Assembly (NCBI GenBank): GCA_014728045.1
Contig: WJMH01000012.1
Span: forward strand, 127,239 to 191,238
Source of the DNA: Candidatus Omnitrophota bacterium
GTDB taxonomy: Bacteria > Omnitrophota > Gorgyraeia > Tantalellales > Tantalellaceae
Length of the DNA: 64,000 nt
Direction of reading: 5' to 3'
Position numbers and translations under genes: made by a program
The notes under the pieces: model-generated
Database searches by the model: none
Told to the model about the DNA's origin: nothing
Seen by the model: only the letters and a program-made list of their open reading frames with translations
Shown: positions 41,850-54,400 of the stretch, in pieces
Position numbering within the stretch: position 1 is the first letter of the stretch
Layout: every line of letters starts with the position of its first letter

Positions 41850-44800
41850 TGATGACGATCAAGGAAAAGATACAGAAGGATCTGATACTGCTGGACGGGG
41901 CGTTCGGGACCTACGCGCAGATGCTGGGGTTAGGGGACACGCATTTCGGGGATAAACCGGGGTGCATGGAATACCTTTCCGTTCAGAGTCCCGATTTTGT
42001 CACTAAGATACATGAGGATTATCTTGAGGCCGGGGCCGACGCTGTTGAGACCAACACTTTCGGAGGCAACGCACTGAAACTGGCCGAGTACGGTCTGGGT
42101 GACGATGTTTACGATATTAACCTTGCCTCAACCAGACTTGCCCGTTCGGCCGCGGACAGATTCTCCTCCGGCGGTAGACCAAGGTATGTTTTAGGCACCA
42201 TGGGCCCCACCGGTAAGCTTCCCTCCTCGCAGGATTCTGAACTTGGGAACGTTCTGTATTCGGATTTGAAAGAAGATTTCTACCGTCAGGCACTGGCTAT
42301 AATAGACGGTGGAGCCGATGCGCTCCTTATCGAGACGGGGCAGGACCTTTTGGAGATGAAAGCTGGCGTTAACGGAGCCCGCCAGGCTCTGAAGGAAAGA
42401 AGGAAGGACCTTCTTGTCTTGGCACAGTGCACCCTTGCCAATAACGGGAGGATGCTCCTGGGGACCGAGATATCAGCGGTCTGTTCGACGCTTGCATACC
42501 TCGGGGCCGATGTTGTGGGGCTTAACTGCAGCACGGGTCCGGTGGAGATGGAAGAAGCGGTCAGGTATCTCAGTTCGCGTTCATCGGCGTATATATCATG
42601 CGTCCCTAACGCGGGACTGCCTCTGGAAAAGGACGGCAAGACGGTCTACCCCCTAAAGCCGGATGAAATGGCACAGATAATGGCGCGCCTGGTGAGGGAT
42701 TATCATATCGACATTATAGGTGGTTGTTGCGGGACAAGTCCCGAACACATTAAAGCCATGAAAGGGGCCGTTACCGTCTCCAAGAAAAGGGCTTTACCGG
42801 CCAATTTCTCTTTTTCCAGTTATTACAGGGCGAAAGACCTTCGCCGGATCAAAAGACCGGTGAAGGTGGGGGAGAGGATAAATACACAGGGTTCACGCAG
42901 GATGAAGGACCTTCTGAGGAATGAGGATTACGATAATATCGTGGAACTGGGTAAAAGCCAGCAGAAAGACGGGGCGGATATCCTGGATGTATGTACCGTT
43001 CTGACGGAGCGTTCAACGGAGAAAAGGGATGCGGTGATCCTTACCCGGTCCCTTGGTGAAAGCGTGGATATACCTCTTATGATAGATTCCACGGACGCGG
43101 ATGTCATAGAGAGCGCACTTGAGAACTATCCGGGAACTCCTTTCATTAATTCGGTCAACCTTGAGGACGGGGGGAGGAAGGCCGACAGGGTGTTCTCGCT
43201 CGCCAAAGAGCACGGCGGGTTCGTCGTCAATCTTGTGATAGATGAGAAGGGAATGGCCAAAACCGTCGAGAGAAGGCTCGGTATAGCTGAGAGGCTTTAT
43301 AAAAAGGGAGTGGAAGAACACGGTCTTCAGCCGCACAGGATGATATTCGATATGCTCACCTTCACCCTGGGTACCGGTGAGGACGAGTATACGAAATCAG
43401 GTAGGGACACTTTGAGGGCCATCAAAATGCTGAAGGAGAAGTATCCCGATGTCCTTACCGTGCTGGGGGTTAGCAACATATCCTTCGGATTGCAGAAGAA
43501 CGCCAGAAAGGTGCTGAACATGGTTTTTTTGCACCACGCGGTAAAGTCGGGCCTGGACCTTGCGATAGTGAACCCGGGTGAGTACCTGGATGACAGGGAT
43601 ATCCACAAGGATGATAAGAAGCTGGCGGAGGACCTTCTGTTCAACAGAAGAGATGACGCTTTATCACGGCTGGTGGCCCATTTCGACAGATCCGCCGCAG
43701 AAGCCGTGGAGGTCACAGAAGGCGACGAACACCTGACGGCCGAGGAAAAACTGCGCAAGTGTGTTTTTGAGCGTGACAAATCGGGTATTATTAAGGCGGT
43801 AGAGGAGGCGATGGAATCCTATACCCCCCAGCAGATAATAAACGATATCTTGATGGCCGCCATGAGAGAGGTTGGGGATAAGCTGGATTCGGGTGAAATG
43901 GTCCTACCTTACGTTCTTCAGTCCGCCGAGGTCATGAGGAAGGCTATAGAATATCTTGAGGGTTATCTTCCCGCCGAATCGGTGGCGAACAAGGGCAAGG
44001 TGCTTCTTGCGACCGTGTTCGGGGATGTGCACGACATAGGCAAGAATCTCGTTAAGATGATCCTCAAGAATAACGGTTTCCAGGTCATAGATCTGGGTAA
44101 ACAGGTTCCCGTGGAAAAGATCGTCGAGGAGGCCCGTAAGAACAAGGTGGATGCGGTGGGTCTGAGCGCGCTTTTGGTTTCGACGGCCAGGCATATGAAG
44201 ACCTGCGTCCAAGCCATGTATGACGCTGGGCTTGAATATCCGGTCCTTATAGGGGGCGCGCCTACCAATGACAGGTTTGCCCGGGAGATATCTTTACTCC
44301 GGGATAAGAGCGTTTACAAAGGAGGCGTTTTCTATTCAAGGGACGCTTTCACCGGGCTTAAGATAATGCAGGCTTTGATGGATCCGGCGAAGAAGAAAGA
44401 GGCCATGAACGAATATCTCTGTGAAGAAGCCCGCGAAGGGAAAGCCCGACGAAGAGTAGCTCCTAAAAGGCGCGAAAGCCCCACTAAAAAAGAAAGCGCG
44501 GCGGGTAAAGTTCCGATGCCTCCCTTTTTCGGAGTGAGACCCTTATCCAGCATACCTGCCGACGGGGTCTTCGAATATCTGGACAAACGTGCGGTTTTCG
44601 AGCTTGCCTGGGGCGCGAAGCTGAAGGACCAGGATAAAAAACATATGCTCATGAAGAAAGAATATGAACCCCTTCTCGATGAGCTTAAACAGGAATGTAT
44701 GCGAAAAGGATGGCTCGATCTCAAGGCGGTTTACGGTTATTTCAGGTGCCGTGTAGAGGGGGATAAGATGCAGGTGCTCGATGAAGGCGGTTCTCCGCTC

Positions 44801-45244
44801 GAGGAATTCATTTTTCCTGTTTCGGGCGGCATATGCCTTACGGATTATTTTGTGAAAGGTCCCGATAAACTGGATGTAGCCGCTTTCCAGGCTGTCACGG
44901 TGGGTAAAAGGATCAATAGAGCGATAAGCGAACTGGGGGATAACAAGGAGTATGCGCGCGCGTTCTATCTCCACGGGCTTAGCGTGCATCTGGCCGAAGC
45001 ACTTGCTTCCTACGTGCATGACCTCATCAGGAGCGAGTGGGGCCTTAATAAGGGCCAGGGCAAGCGTTACAGTCCCGGCTATCCCATGTGGCGCGACCTT
45101 AAGGACCAGAGCAAGCTTTTCCGGCTTCTGGAAATAAACGAAAGGCTGGGGCTTGACCTTACCAGGGGTTACCAGATAGTACCCGAACAGAGCACTACCG
45201 CCATGATAGTGCACAGCGACAAAGCAGAGTATCAAGGAGGATAA
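41849..45244 (+). CDS. metH: Cobalamin-dependent methionine synthase
   Basis: An 1131-residue enzyme that transfers a methyl group from methyltetrahydrofolate to homocysteine via cobalamin. The homocysteine domain (1-300) has zinc ligands C227 (GLNCS), C293 and C294 (GGCCGT). A pterin-binding domain (~320-580) begins [13 protein letters not shown]. The B12 domain (~600-840) has D726-V-H728-D-I-G731, where H728 is the cobalt ligand. The reactivation domain (~890-1130) ends with [19 protein letters not shown], so the protein is complete. A Lys/Arg/Ser-rich linker separates the last two domains. It starts inside the batE stop (TAATG), and no cobalamin riboswitch is possible at that point. Confidence 0.96.
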   Translation: MMTIKEKIQKDLILLDGAFGTYAQMLGLGDTHFGDKPGCMEYLSVQSPDFVTKIHEDYLEAGADAVETNTFGGNALKLAEYGLGDDVYDINLASTRLARSAADRFSSGGRPRYVLGTMGPTGKLPSSQDSELGNVLYSDLKEDFYRQALAIIDGGADALLIETGQDLLEMKAGVNGARQALKERRKDLLVLAQCTLANNGRMLLGTEISAVCSTLAYLGADVVGLNCSTGPVEMEEAVRYLSSRSSAYISCVPNAGLPLEKDGKTVYPLKPDEMAQIMARLVRDYHIDIIGGCCGTSPEHIKAMKGAVTVSKKRALPANFSFSSYYRAKDLRRIKRPVKVGERINTQGSRRMKDLLRNEDYDNIVELGKSQQKDGADILDVCTVLTERSTEKRDAVILTRSLGESVDIPLMIDSTDADVIESALENYPGTPFINSVNLEDGGRKADRVFSLAKEHGGFVVNLVIDEKGMAKTVERRLGIAERLYKKGVEEHGLQPHRMIFDMLTFTLGTGEDEYTKSGRDTLRAIKMLKEKYPDVLTVLGVSNISFGLQKNARKVLNMVFLHHAVKSGLDLAIVNPGEYLDDRDIHKDDKKLAEDLLFNRRDDALSRLVAHFDRSAAEAVEVTEGDEHLTAEEKLRKCVFERDKSGIIKAVEEAMESYTPQQIINDILMAAMREVGDKLDSGEMVLPYVLQSAEVMRKAIEYLEGYLPAESVANKGKVLLATVFGDVHDIGKNLVKMILKNNGFQVIDLGKQVPVEKIVEEARKNKVDAVGLSALLVSTARHMKTCVQAMYDAGLEYPVLIGGAPTNDRFAREISLLRDKSVYKGGVFYSRDAFTGLKIMQALMDPAKKKEAMNEYLCEEAREGKARRRVAPKRRESPTKKESAAGKVPMPPFFGVRPLSSIPADGVFEYLDKRAVFELAWGAKLKDQDKKHMLMKKEYEPLLDELKQECMRKGWLDLKAVYGYFRCRVEGDKMQVLDEGGSPLEEFIFPVSGGICLTDYFVKGPDKLDVAAFQAVTVGKRINRAISELGDNKEYARAFYLHGLSVHLAEALASYVHDLIRSEWGLNKGQGKRYSPGYPMWRDLKDQSKLFRLLEINERLGLDLTRGYQIVPEQSTTAMIVHSDKAEYQGG

Positions 45245-45245
45245 C

Positions 45246-45452
45246 ATGGAATGCAAGCAAGACAGGAACAGATCCTTTTGCAACTGTTCGTATGAACCCT
45301 GTTCCAAAAAAGGTATATGTTGTGAATGCCTGCAGTATCATATTAAATCCGGGGAAATGCCGGCGTGTTTTTTTCCGGATGATATAGAAGAGGGATATGA
45401 CAGAAGCGTGGGTAACTTCGTAAGGATCTGGCAGGAACGTAAACACATATAA
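45246..45452 (+). CDS. DUF6485 family cysteine-rich protein
   Basis: A 68-residue soluble protein with eight cysteines (3, 12, 14, 19, 25, 26, 28, 41) in its first 41 residues, probably a metal-binding knuckle. [18 protein letters not shown] and [11 protein letters not shown] are the DUF6485 pattern as I remember it. No function is established. AAGGAGG precedes ATG 45246, one base after the metH stop, so it is in the same message and its production follows that of MetH. A link to corrinoid or methyl-transfer metabolism is a guess from position only. Confidence 0.75.
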   Translation: MECKQDRNRSFCNCSYEPCSKKGICCECLQYHIKSGEMPACFFPDDIEEGYDRSVGNFVRIWQERKHI

Positions 45453-45530
45453 AGGACGATCTATCCGGACGGTGGGGGATCTGGTGTGGTAAGGTCTGAC
45501 ACCGGGACTCTGCCGTTATTAGCTTTTATC

Positions 45531-47399
45531 ATGAGGAAGACAAAGTATCAGGTCATAGTTGTTGGAGGAGGTCACGCCGGCTGTGAGGCCGCGCTTGCCT
45601 GCGCGCGCATGGGCGTGGATACGCTCCTTGTGACGCTCAAAAAACAGGCGATAGGCTATACTTCCTGTAACCCCTCGATAGGAGGGGTGGGCAAGGGGCA
45701 GCTTGTCAAGGAGGTGGATGCTCTGGGGGGGGAGATGGCCAAGGCGGCTGACGCCAGCGCGATACAGTTCCGTATGCTTAACACCTCCAAGGGTTATTCG
45801 GCCCGCTCTTCGAGGGCACAGATAGACCGGAAAATGTATAACGATTACATGCTTGGATGTCTTGACTCAGAAGAGAGCCTGGATATAGTGGAAGGTGAGG
45901 TAACGGAACTTGTCATCTCAGGCGCTTCCTGTAAAGGCGTGCGCACCTCAGGCGCCGGGGAATACACTTCTTCCTGCGTGATTCTTACCACAGGCACTTT
46001 CATGAACGGTACCATACATATAGGCCTGGAACATTTCCCGGGAGGCCGTATGGGCGAGAAATCTTCAAAAGGCCTTTCGCAGAACCTCTCGTCACTGGGT
46101 TTCAACGTGGGCTCTTTGAAGACGGGTACCCCGGCTCGCCTTGATGGCAAAACCATAGATTTTTCGCTTCTTGAAGAACAAAAAGGGGATACGCAGATAA
46201 TACCTTTTTCCTATTCGACGAGCGCGATAAGGCTGCCGCAGAGGTCCTGTTACATGACCAGAACAAATCCCGGAACGCATCGCATAATCACTGGCGCGCT
46301 TGACCGTTCACCGCTTTATTCGGGTAAGATAAGGTCAACGGGGGTGCGGTATTGCCCGTCCATAGAGGATAAAGTGGTAAAGTTCCCCCACAGGGATTCC
46401 CACATAGTCTTCCTTGAACCTGAAGGCTTGATGACGGACGAATACTACCCTAACGGGATATCCACATCTCTTCCCGTTGACGTGCAGGTAGAGATGCTGC
46501 ACAGCATAAGAGGGCTGGAAAGGGCCAGGATGAAAAAGCCTGCCTACGGTATAGAATACGATTTTGTAGACCCCACTCAACTTTATCCCACCCTTGAGAC
46601 AAAGCCGGTAAAGGGTCTTTTCCTCGCGGGTCAGATTAACGGGACCACCGGATATGAAGAAGCCGCGGCTTTGGGACTAATGGCGGGTATAAACGCGGCC
46701 TCAAGAATAAGAAAGAGGGAACCGGTAGTGCTTGAAAGGTCGCAGGCTTACATAGGTGTGCTCATAGACGATCTTGTCACAAAGGGGACCAGTGAACCTT
46801 ACAGGATGTTCACCTCCAGAGTGGAGTACAGGGTCCTTATCCGGGAAGATAATGCCGACACCAGGCTTTCAGAAATAGGCAGCCGACTGGGGCTTATCCC
46901 GGAGAGTTATCTGAAGAGGGTGCGTGAAAAAGCCGAAAATATCCGAAAAGAGAAGAAAAGACTGGACGAGGTTACAGCCGAGCCCGGAGGCGAAGCTGAT
47001 CGCTTTCTCGCTGAAAGGGGCGAGGCTCTTCTTTCAGCTAGAATAACGCTCGGCCAGTTCCTTAAAAGACCCTCGGTCACTTATGAAGACGTGCTCCGTC
47101 TGGACGCGGGGAGTTTGAAGCTCACCTACCAGGAGAAAGTGCAGCTTGAAGTGGATATAAAATATTCGGGTTATGTCGAGAGGGAGCTGGCCAAGATCCG
47201 CAGGTTCGAGGACCTTGAGAAGATACGCCTGCCGGAAGAGCTGGATTATTCCCGCATACACGGACTTTCCAATGAAATAAAAGAAAAACTCGAAAAATTC
47301 CGTCCCCGTTCACTTGGGCAGGCGTCGAGGATCTCCGGCGTTACTCCGGCGGCGGTATCAATAATCATGATCCGCCTGAGATCGCTGCAGAAAAAATGA
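45531..47399 (+). CDS. mnmG: tRNA uridine 5-carboxymethylaminomethyl modification enzyme
   Basis: A 622-residue FAD enzyme that, with MnmE, modifies the wobble uridine of several tRNAs. [19 protein letters not shown] is the FAD dinucleotide motif. [20 protein letters not shown]-like text (here [16 protein letters not shown]) follows. [20 protein letters not shown] and [19 protein letters not shown] are MnmG signatures, and a helical C-terminal tail that contacts MnmE ends with [15 protein letters not shown] chose ATG 45531 ([10 protein letters not shown]) because its length fits the family, although its ribosome site is poor. A GTG at 45486 with a better ribosome site would add 15 residues. 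No mnmE is in the window. Confidence 0.93.
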   Translation: MRKTKYQVIVVGGGHAGCEAALACARMGVDTLLVTLKKQAIGYTSCNPSIGGVGKGQLVKEVDALGGEMAKAADASAIQFRMLNTSKGYSARSSRAQIDRKMYNDYMLGCLDSEESLDIVEGEVTELVISGASCKGVRTSGAGEYTSSCVILTTGTFMNGTIHIGLEHFPGGRMGEKSSKGLSQNLSSLGFNVGSLKTGTPARLDGKTIDFSLLEEQKGDTQIIPFSYSTSAIRLPQRSCYMTRTNPGTHRIITGALDRSPLYSGKIRSTGVRYCPSIEDKVVKFPHRDSHIVFLEPEGLMTDEYYPNGISTSLPVDVQVEMLHSIRGLERARMKKPAYGIEYDFVDPTQLYPTLETKPVKGLFLAGQINGTTGYEEAAALGLMAGINAASRIRKREPVVLERSQAYIGVLIDDLVTKGTSEPYRMFTSRVEYRVLIREDNADTRLSEIGSRLGLIPESYLKRVREKAENIRKEKKRLDEVTAEPGGEADRFLAERGEALLSARITLGQFLKRPSVTYEDVLRLDAGSLKLTYQEKVQLEVDIKYSGYVERELAKIRRFEDLEKIRLPEELDYSRIHGLSNEIKEKLEKFRPRSLGQASRISGVTPAAVSIIMIRLRSLQKK

Positions 47400-48301
47400 A
47401 ATATTATTCCTTCAGCTCATATTTAAAGCGGAAATTCGATCAAAAGGTATGGAGAATATGTCTTGACCCTGGGTTCGGATGCCCGAACAAAGAGGGGCAT
47501 ACCGGAAGAGGGGGTTGTATATATTGTAATGAGTCGGGGTTCAGCGACATAGCCGGGAAGCGGTTGCCCCTGAAAGATCAGATAGAGGACCAGATATCCC
47601 GTGCCAGGAAAAAAAGGGGGATCGAAAAGTTCATAGCGTACTTCCAAAGCGGTACCGGTACCAATGCCCGAGTAGAAAACCTTAAAGCTTCCTACGATGT
47701 TATCAGGGATTACCCGGAGATAGTGGGTCTGGCCGTATCTACCCGGCCCGATTGCATTGACGATGAAAAACTGGACCTTATAGCCGGTTATACGCGGGAT
47801 TATGATGTCTGGATCGAATACGGCGTGCAGAGCGTTCATGACAATACTCTTGAGAGGATCGGCAGGGGCCACGGATATGACCAGTCAAAAGAGGCGATAA
47901 GGCGCACTTGCGAACGAGGCATTAAATCGGCAGCCCATGTCATTCTGGGGCTCCCCGGAGAGACGCATCACGAGATGGTCGCCACCAGCACTGAGCTCTC
48001 ACGCCTTCCGCTGTGGGGAGTGAAACTGCATGTTCTTCATGTCCTGAAGGATACACCGCTTGAAGAGGATTACAATAAAGGCAAGCTCAGACTTCTTGAT
48101 AGAGGCGAATATGTCTCCATAGCCTGCGATTTTATTGAGAATCTTAGAAAGGACTGCGTTATCCTCAGGATACTCTCTGACGCCAGGAAAGAGTTCCTTG
48201 TAGCCCCCCGCTGGATCAACGCAAAGCAGGCAGTTCTGGCCGATATAGAAGATGAGTTCACGAAAAGAGGAACCGGCCAGGGTAGCTCAAATCCCTCCTG
48301 A
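47396..48301 (+). CDS. YhcC-like radical SAM protein (TIGR01212 family)
   Basis: A 301-residue radical SAM enzyme. [20 protein letters not shown] begins the ligand region, with the cluster cysteines in [54 protein letters not shown] and [13 protein letters not shown] are family signatures. The E. coli homologue YhcC has no proven reaction, although the family is broadly distributed. Its ATG overlaps the mnmG stop by four bases (ATGA), so it is coupled to a tRNA modification gene, which fits a role in RNA modification but does not prove it. Confidence 0.88.
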   Translation: MKYYSFSSYLKRKFDQKVWRICLDPGFGCPNKEGHTGRGGCIYCNESGFSDIAGKRLPLKDQIEDQISRARKKRGIEKFIAYFQSGTGTNARVENLKASYDVIRDYPEIVGLAVSTRPDCIDDEKLDLIAGYTRDYDVWIEYGVQSVHDNTLERIGRGHGYDQSKEAIRRTCERGIKSAAHVILGLPGETHHEMVATSTELSRLPLWGVKLHVLHVLKDTPLEEDYNKGKLRLLDRGEYVSIACDFIENLRKDCVILRILSDARKEFLVAPRWINAKQAVLADIEDEFTKRGTGQGSSNPS

Positions 48302-48376
48302 AACGCCCGAAAACACCTGTTTTCCGGGGGATCACCCATATAATAGTTAAGCTATAAAATAGTTAGTTATAGCGGA

Positions 48377-48404
48377 TTGACATCTTCTGTTTATCTGATA
48401 TAAT
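48377..48404 (+). promoter_or_regulatory. Perfect consensus promoter directly before the giant gene
   Basis: TTGACA at 48377-48382, a 16-base spacer and TATAAT at 48399-48404. Both boxes match the sigma-70 consensus at all six positions. The ATG of the giant gene is at 48414, so the predicted start point is within a few bases of the ATG. Two AATAGTTA direct repeats (48342-48349 and 48358-48365) lie just upstream. Confidence 0.82.
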
Positions 48405-48413
48405 GAGTTTATC

Positions 48414-51400
48414 ATGAGAAAGTTAGGAGTATTAAAAGCCATAGCTATAGCTGTTCTGTTCACGTTCACAGTGCAGAATATCGTCTATGCCAACCCGGAT
48501 ATCCTGACGCGTAAAGCGACCGGGTATACCGACACACTGGCGCCTGTATCGCGTCTTCAGAATTACGGGGTGGAGCTGGCAAGTGCCATGTTCCTGGTCA
48601 AGGTAGCAAGCGATATCCTCTCAAGGGGGGACGTGCAGCCGGATAAGCTTTCCGCGTTCATTCAGGATGAACCCACGTTCACACCGGAAATAGCCAAAAA
48701 ACTGGATCTGGATAGATGCGAATTCTCCGGTGATGAATTACGTATCGTTTATAACGGAAATGACGGTCCTTTTCGTATTAATTTTTACAAAAAGCCCGAC
48801 CACATCGAAGGTGATATGGCCAGCGCCCCGGGAAGGGAAGAATTCTGTGATATCGTTCTGGAGATCAAAGTTCCACAGCAAGAATACGCGAAAGGTCAGG
48901 ATAGCGCCGGAAAGGATGAAGATGCCGCATCCGGCGATGAAGATATAAGGTCCGAAAAGAACGATGATGTTACAGGGTCCAGTCAGGGTAACACTGCCGC
49001 GCATGAAGCGAACAAGGTGTGGAAGAGGTTCCTTGGTATCTTAGGCGGTCCTTTCGGTCGATGGAAATCCCGAGGTATTCTTGGTGTCAACGACGTGATA
49101 AGACCATACTGGAAGAACGGCCGCCCCAGGAAGGGATGCGTTAAGTCCCCGGATATGCCTGATATTATAAATATTCTCTACAATACGGGGTTTTCCGGTA
49201 TAGCCCAGAGCATACTCCAGAACGACTACAACATGTATGTCTACGATCTGGGAAGACCGGATTTCGTTAAGGGGGTCAACACCCATTACGGCATAAGGAC
49301 TGGTAGTATCCACATAACGAAAGAAGAATATGACAGATTAAAGAAAATGGGCAAATATCATCTGGCAGCCAGGGTCGTACATGAAGTTTCCGAGATAGAC
49401 AGCTGGCGGGAGAAAGCTGATGAGCTCATAGCAGAAGGCAAGATCAATGGTTTGGGCAAGGTCCCCATAAAATACAGCTCGGCATGGGCTAACGGTATAA
49501 GGAAATGGATAAAAGATAATTGCGATGATTCACACACCGCCCACGCCCAGGAACTTGACAAGGAATTCCACCGCAGGGGTGTGGAGCATGAGATCGCTAT
49601 CCTTGTAAATGAGATACTCGTACGCAAGGATACCATGAGCGTTCATGAATATTCAAAAGCGGTAAAATCATTGGCTGGTGAATTCCTTAAGGGAAAATAT
49701 AAAGGAATGTTGACCGAACCCTGGAAAGAACAGGATCCCCCTTCCGGGATATTCAAGCCGATATACACCAAGACACAAAAAGCCCTGCAGCATTTTGCGA
49801 GTAAAGAAGAGCGGGAGTTCTTCCTTAACGCGCTTTTTCTCAACGCTTCGCTTGAACTGGCCCGCAGCCAGAACGGCGGGATCGATCTTATAATGGCCTC
49901 CCAGGAAAGCGAAAGCTACAAGGGGAGGTTGATCCTTAAGGCAGTGGGGACTCTCAGGGAAGCTGTCAAGGAGCCGGAGGTTATAGATTCGGTTACACGC
50001 GCTGAGATAGAAGGATGGATCAATGATCTGATAGAACATGCCGAGGTATTTTCTTCGAAAACAAAGGACATTTTAAGCCAGAGCTTCGCCAACCTGCGCA
50101 AGCAGATCTCGCAAAAACACCGCCAGAAATGGACCTACGGCCATTCTCGCGATCCCCAGGATATCCTGGGCGCGGCCTCACAGGCCGGGGACCCCTCCAG
50201 TATGGGGGGCGATACCAGTATGGGACCGTTAAGATACGGGCTGGGGATGATCGGAAGTTCGAATCTGGCTCAGTGCATAACTCCCCAGGGGAGCGCAACG
50301 ACCCGCATAAAGGACCCGAGTGATGTTATTAACCTCCTCGGGCATTACAAGAACTGGGGATACCGCGATATCAGGGACAGGTCCAGTTCTGCGAGGGCTT
50401 CTGACAGTGATCAGGCTTCTTCTTCGAAAGATACTTCATCCAAACCCGGCAAACAGGCCACGAAATACGCATACATTGCCAGGTTCAGAGACGAATCCAC
50501 GTTCAGGGAAAGGGTGACCTATGCCTGCAGAAGCGCAGTGCATCTTTTAAAGGATCCTAAAATACTGCAACTTGCCGGTTCGCGGGATTTCCGTGTTTTC
50601 TACGGGTCACGTTCAGGATATTTCCAGGTCGATGACACGGAAAAAGGTTACGCGCACGAACTGGATATCACGCTTGTGGTCGACGGGGACAAGGGACTTA
50701 CCGAATACAATTATTCTCCCGAGCAGCTTACGAAAATAGTTCAGGAATTCTCGCCCCAGGACAGGGTAACACCAAGTATCCGCGGGGTAAAGATAAAAGT
50801 GGTCGGTCTCAATACCCTTAGACTCGGGTTAACCAGTCTTATCAAGGGTGTCGGGGTGACCAAAAAGCAGATCGAAGACAGGGCTGAGATGCAGAGGCTC
50901 TTTATCCAGATATACAGGGAAGACATCCAGGTCGCCGGTGAGAACTTGGTAGCACAGTCGAATTTCGCGCTTTTCGAGGAGGAAATGCCGCAGTTCGAAC
51001 AGAAATATATACAGGAACTGGTTGCAAGCCTTGACCGGGTCGTGGCAAGGAGGCAGGAACTCGAAGCCGAAAAGGGAACTATATCGGTGACGGAACTCGA
51101 TTCCGACGAAGAGCGGAAGTTGAGCGAGATCGAGGTCTCTCTCGATAGTGATTATCTGCGCGAGGAAGAGCTTAAGCAGGAAAAAGCAGATGTGGAAAAG
51201 CGGAGGTCCCAGAGCGAAGTTAAGAAAAAGCAGCTCGGCGTGACCTTCAAATATTTCGAGGATTACCAGGAGAGGATAAAGAAGGGAGAGGAGATAAGTC
51301 ACGAGGAGAAGTCCAAGTACAACCAGTTGGTAGCGAAATACAACGAGGAACGCGCGCAGTACCTGGAAGAAGTCGAGGCAATATCCAAGGAGGAAGGGCG

Positions 51401-54400
51401 CATCAGCGGAGAGATGCAGGCTCTCAGGGCTAATATTGAAAGAAAGGAAAAAGCCGCAGATGATCTGAAAAAGCGCAAGCAACGCGCGTCACAGAGGAGA
51501 ATGGCGTTCGATTACCAGGCAAGGCACCTTGACAGGCATTACGAACTATTGTGTAAAAGGATAGAAGACGCGCAGTTCGGACATCCCCTTACAAGGGGCG
51601 TTGTTATAAGCAACAGGTACAGGGTCATGGACAAACTCGGCCAGGGCGGTTTCGGTGCCGTGTACAGGGTAAAGGACCTACAGCTTGACCAGGAAAAGGC
51701 CATAAAGATACTCTTGCCGACCCAGCATATGACCATAGCACAGAGGCAACAGGCTACTCTGGGTTTCGAAAGGGAAGTAACAAGTTTAAAGAAGCTCGGA
51801 GAGGCTAACGCGCCTGTTCCGGTTATAGGGGACAGGTTCAAGTATGCCGGATCGGAAGGGTTTGTAATGTCCCTGGCCAAGGGTATAACCCTGGAAGAAA
51901 TGTTCCATAAGATCAAAAAAGGCGAACTGAGCTTGAGCGCGCGAGAGAAGATCGTGCTGATGTATGCCATATGCAAGACCGTGTCAAGGTTCCATGTTGA
52001 AAAATACATACACAGGGATTTCAAGCCCGCTAACATCATAATCCCCACGAATGAGGACGGATCTCTGTCCCTTCCGAACATAGCCGACGGCGAACAGCTC
52101 CTTAAAAGCGCCAGTTTCGACGCTTTTGTCAGGAAGATATGCGTAATTGACCTGGGTAGTGCCATTCCGGGGCAGACCTCCGACAAGAAAGAGACCGGCG
52201 ACTTCAAAGCGCTTACCGATAGAACGATCATAACGGGTGACAACGTGATCCACGGTACGCCATGGTACATAGCGCCGGAACAGGCAGTCCCCGATCATAC
52301 CAATCCCATTAGCAGTAAAACAGATGTCTATTCACTTGGTATTATGTTCTACAGGATGTTCTCCCGTCATTTTCCGAGGGGAGAAAGCGCTAATCGTAAT
52401 GATCCTGTACAGATAGTGCTCAGCCATAACAGCGATGAACCCATTACGTGGCTGGAACGCATGATAGAGTCGGAGAACATCAACCTGAAGCAACAGAGGC
52501 TCCAGAACAATCTGGTGGACGTAAAACGACTGGATGCGATAAGGCCGAAGACCAGAGAAGGGGAGATGAGCCTGACCGAAAAGCTTGCCAGGGCCACAAA
52601 GGCGGAAAGAAGACTGATGATACGTAATTCGCAGGGTGAACTTGTATGGGTAAAAAGGGTTCTGGAAGATGAAGACAATTTAATGGAAACCCTGGCAAAT
52701 ATCCCGGGGCTTACGGACGAAGAACGGGACAAGATATTCAACCTTGTCGTACAGAAAGTGCCGGTGGTTGACGGATTCATAGAGGCTATTGTGCACAGGA
52801 TGCTTATCAGGAAATCTATCGAAAGGCCTACCGCTGAAGAGATCGCCAGGGAGCTTGAAAAATACCTCACCGACAGGAAAGACGAGATGAAATACCGTCC
52901 CCGCGGGGAGAAGAAGAGCAGGGGCACGGTTGTGCGTATAGCTGAATGGTTCCAAAATCACTGGACGTTTTTCGCGGTATTTTTAATGATGACCGCCGTG
53001 GGACTGGCCGCGCTTGTTGTATGGTTATATCAACTTTACGACCAGGCCGTAAAAGAAAGGGCCAAGGCGGTACAGGAAGTGAGGATCGCCAACAGGGAGA
53101 AGAAAAAAGCGTTCGAGGCGAAGATGCAGGCCGAAAAGGACGTCAAACTAGCCGAACGAAGACAGGAGGAACTGCTTGGAGAAAGGAAGGCCATTGAATC
53201 CAGTCTTGAGATCCTCAGGAAAGAGAAGGGATCTGTGGAGGAGCAGAAGGCTTCTCTTCTAGACCAGGTCAAAGCTCTCAGCGACAAGGCCAAGAGAGCG
53301 GTTGAACTGGAGGGGCAGTTGAAAGAACTCGAAGCGAAGGTCAGAAGTCTCAACGAGAAAGAAGACGCCCTTAAACGCAGGGAACAGGAACTGAACAAGA
53401 AGATCGAGGAATCCGAGGCCCGGCTTGACAAAGCTGAAGAGGAACTTGAAAAACACCGCAGGTCATTACCGGGTGTTTTCGGGGACGCCAAGGCGGCAGC
53501 CGCTAATTTCGAGGCGGATGAGGCGCTTCGCATTATAGATAACAGGCTTTTTTGGTGGACGGTCAACGAAGATAACATAAAACAGTATTCGCTTGGATAT
53601 GACGAACTTTCAAAAATACTGACGGACAATGGTTATATTGACAAGGCGATAGAGCTTGAGAATAAAAGAGTGGACCAGTCACCGAGGATCTCAAGGTTCA
53701 TAGGAGGCGGATCCGAAGAGGCTAAGGCGCTTTTTCGTGCCGAAGGGGTCAAGGGCAAATTGAAACAGCTGGACCTTTTATGGACCAAAGGGGATTATCC
53801 GGGCGCCCGGAAATATGCCGAATCCCTTCTGAGGGATAAGGTTGTAACGGCCTCAAAAGCCAGGGTCGAATCAATAAAAGGTAAATTAATAGAGATACTT
53901 CTTGAAGAGGCAACGCTGACCAAAAGCAGTGACCTCAGGAAAGCGAGGACCGAAACAGCCGAAAGTCTTATCAAACAACTGGAAAGCGACATTGGAAAGA
54001 ACCTGTACTATGCCAAGCTCTATCTTGCCAGAGGGGAATACCGTTCGGCTGTCAAGTATTTCGGTTATCACCATAATACCTGGCAGAAAAAGTCGGAAGA
54101 AGAAGGTATAGCCCAGGGCGTTAAGATACTCAGGGAGAGAGAGGCGGCGTATGCTCTTTTGATGCAGGCTGTTACTTACCGCCAGCAGGCTTTTACATAC
54201 AAGCTGAAGAACGATGAGGATGGAGTCAACGTAGCCGCCGGTGCCGCATACAGCCTGATCGAAAAACTTGCAAAGGAATATCCCAAGCATAACGCTATAC
54301 TCGCATGGGGAATCTTTATAAAGGGAGAACTTCTGGCGCTTCAGGGCAAGCAGCCCGCGTCCGGACAGGAATACAAAAACGCTATCGGGATAGCCCGGAT

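Noticed and set aside
41800-41860. Cobalamin riboswitch before metH
   Set aside because: The metH start overlaps the batE stop, so there is no leader.
48309-48330. Hairpin after the YhcC-like gene (CGAAAACACCTGTTTTCCG)
   Set aside because: The stem is imperfect and no T-run follows. It could be a weak terminator, but there is not enough support.
49380-49400. Zinc metalloprotease signature in the giant protein
   Set aside because: The motif is HEVSE, not HExxH, so a classical zinc-protease call is not justified. It is kept only as a structural curiosity in the findings.
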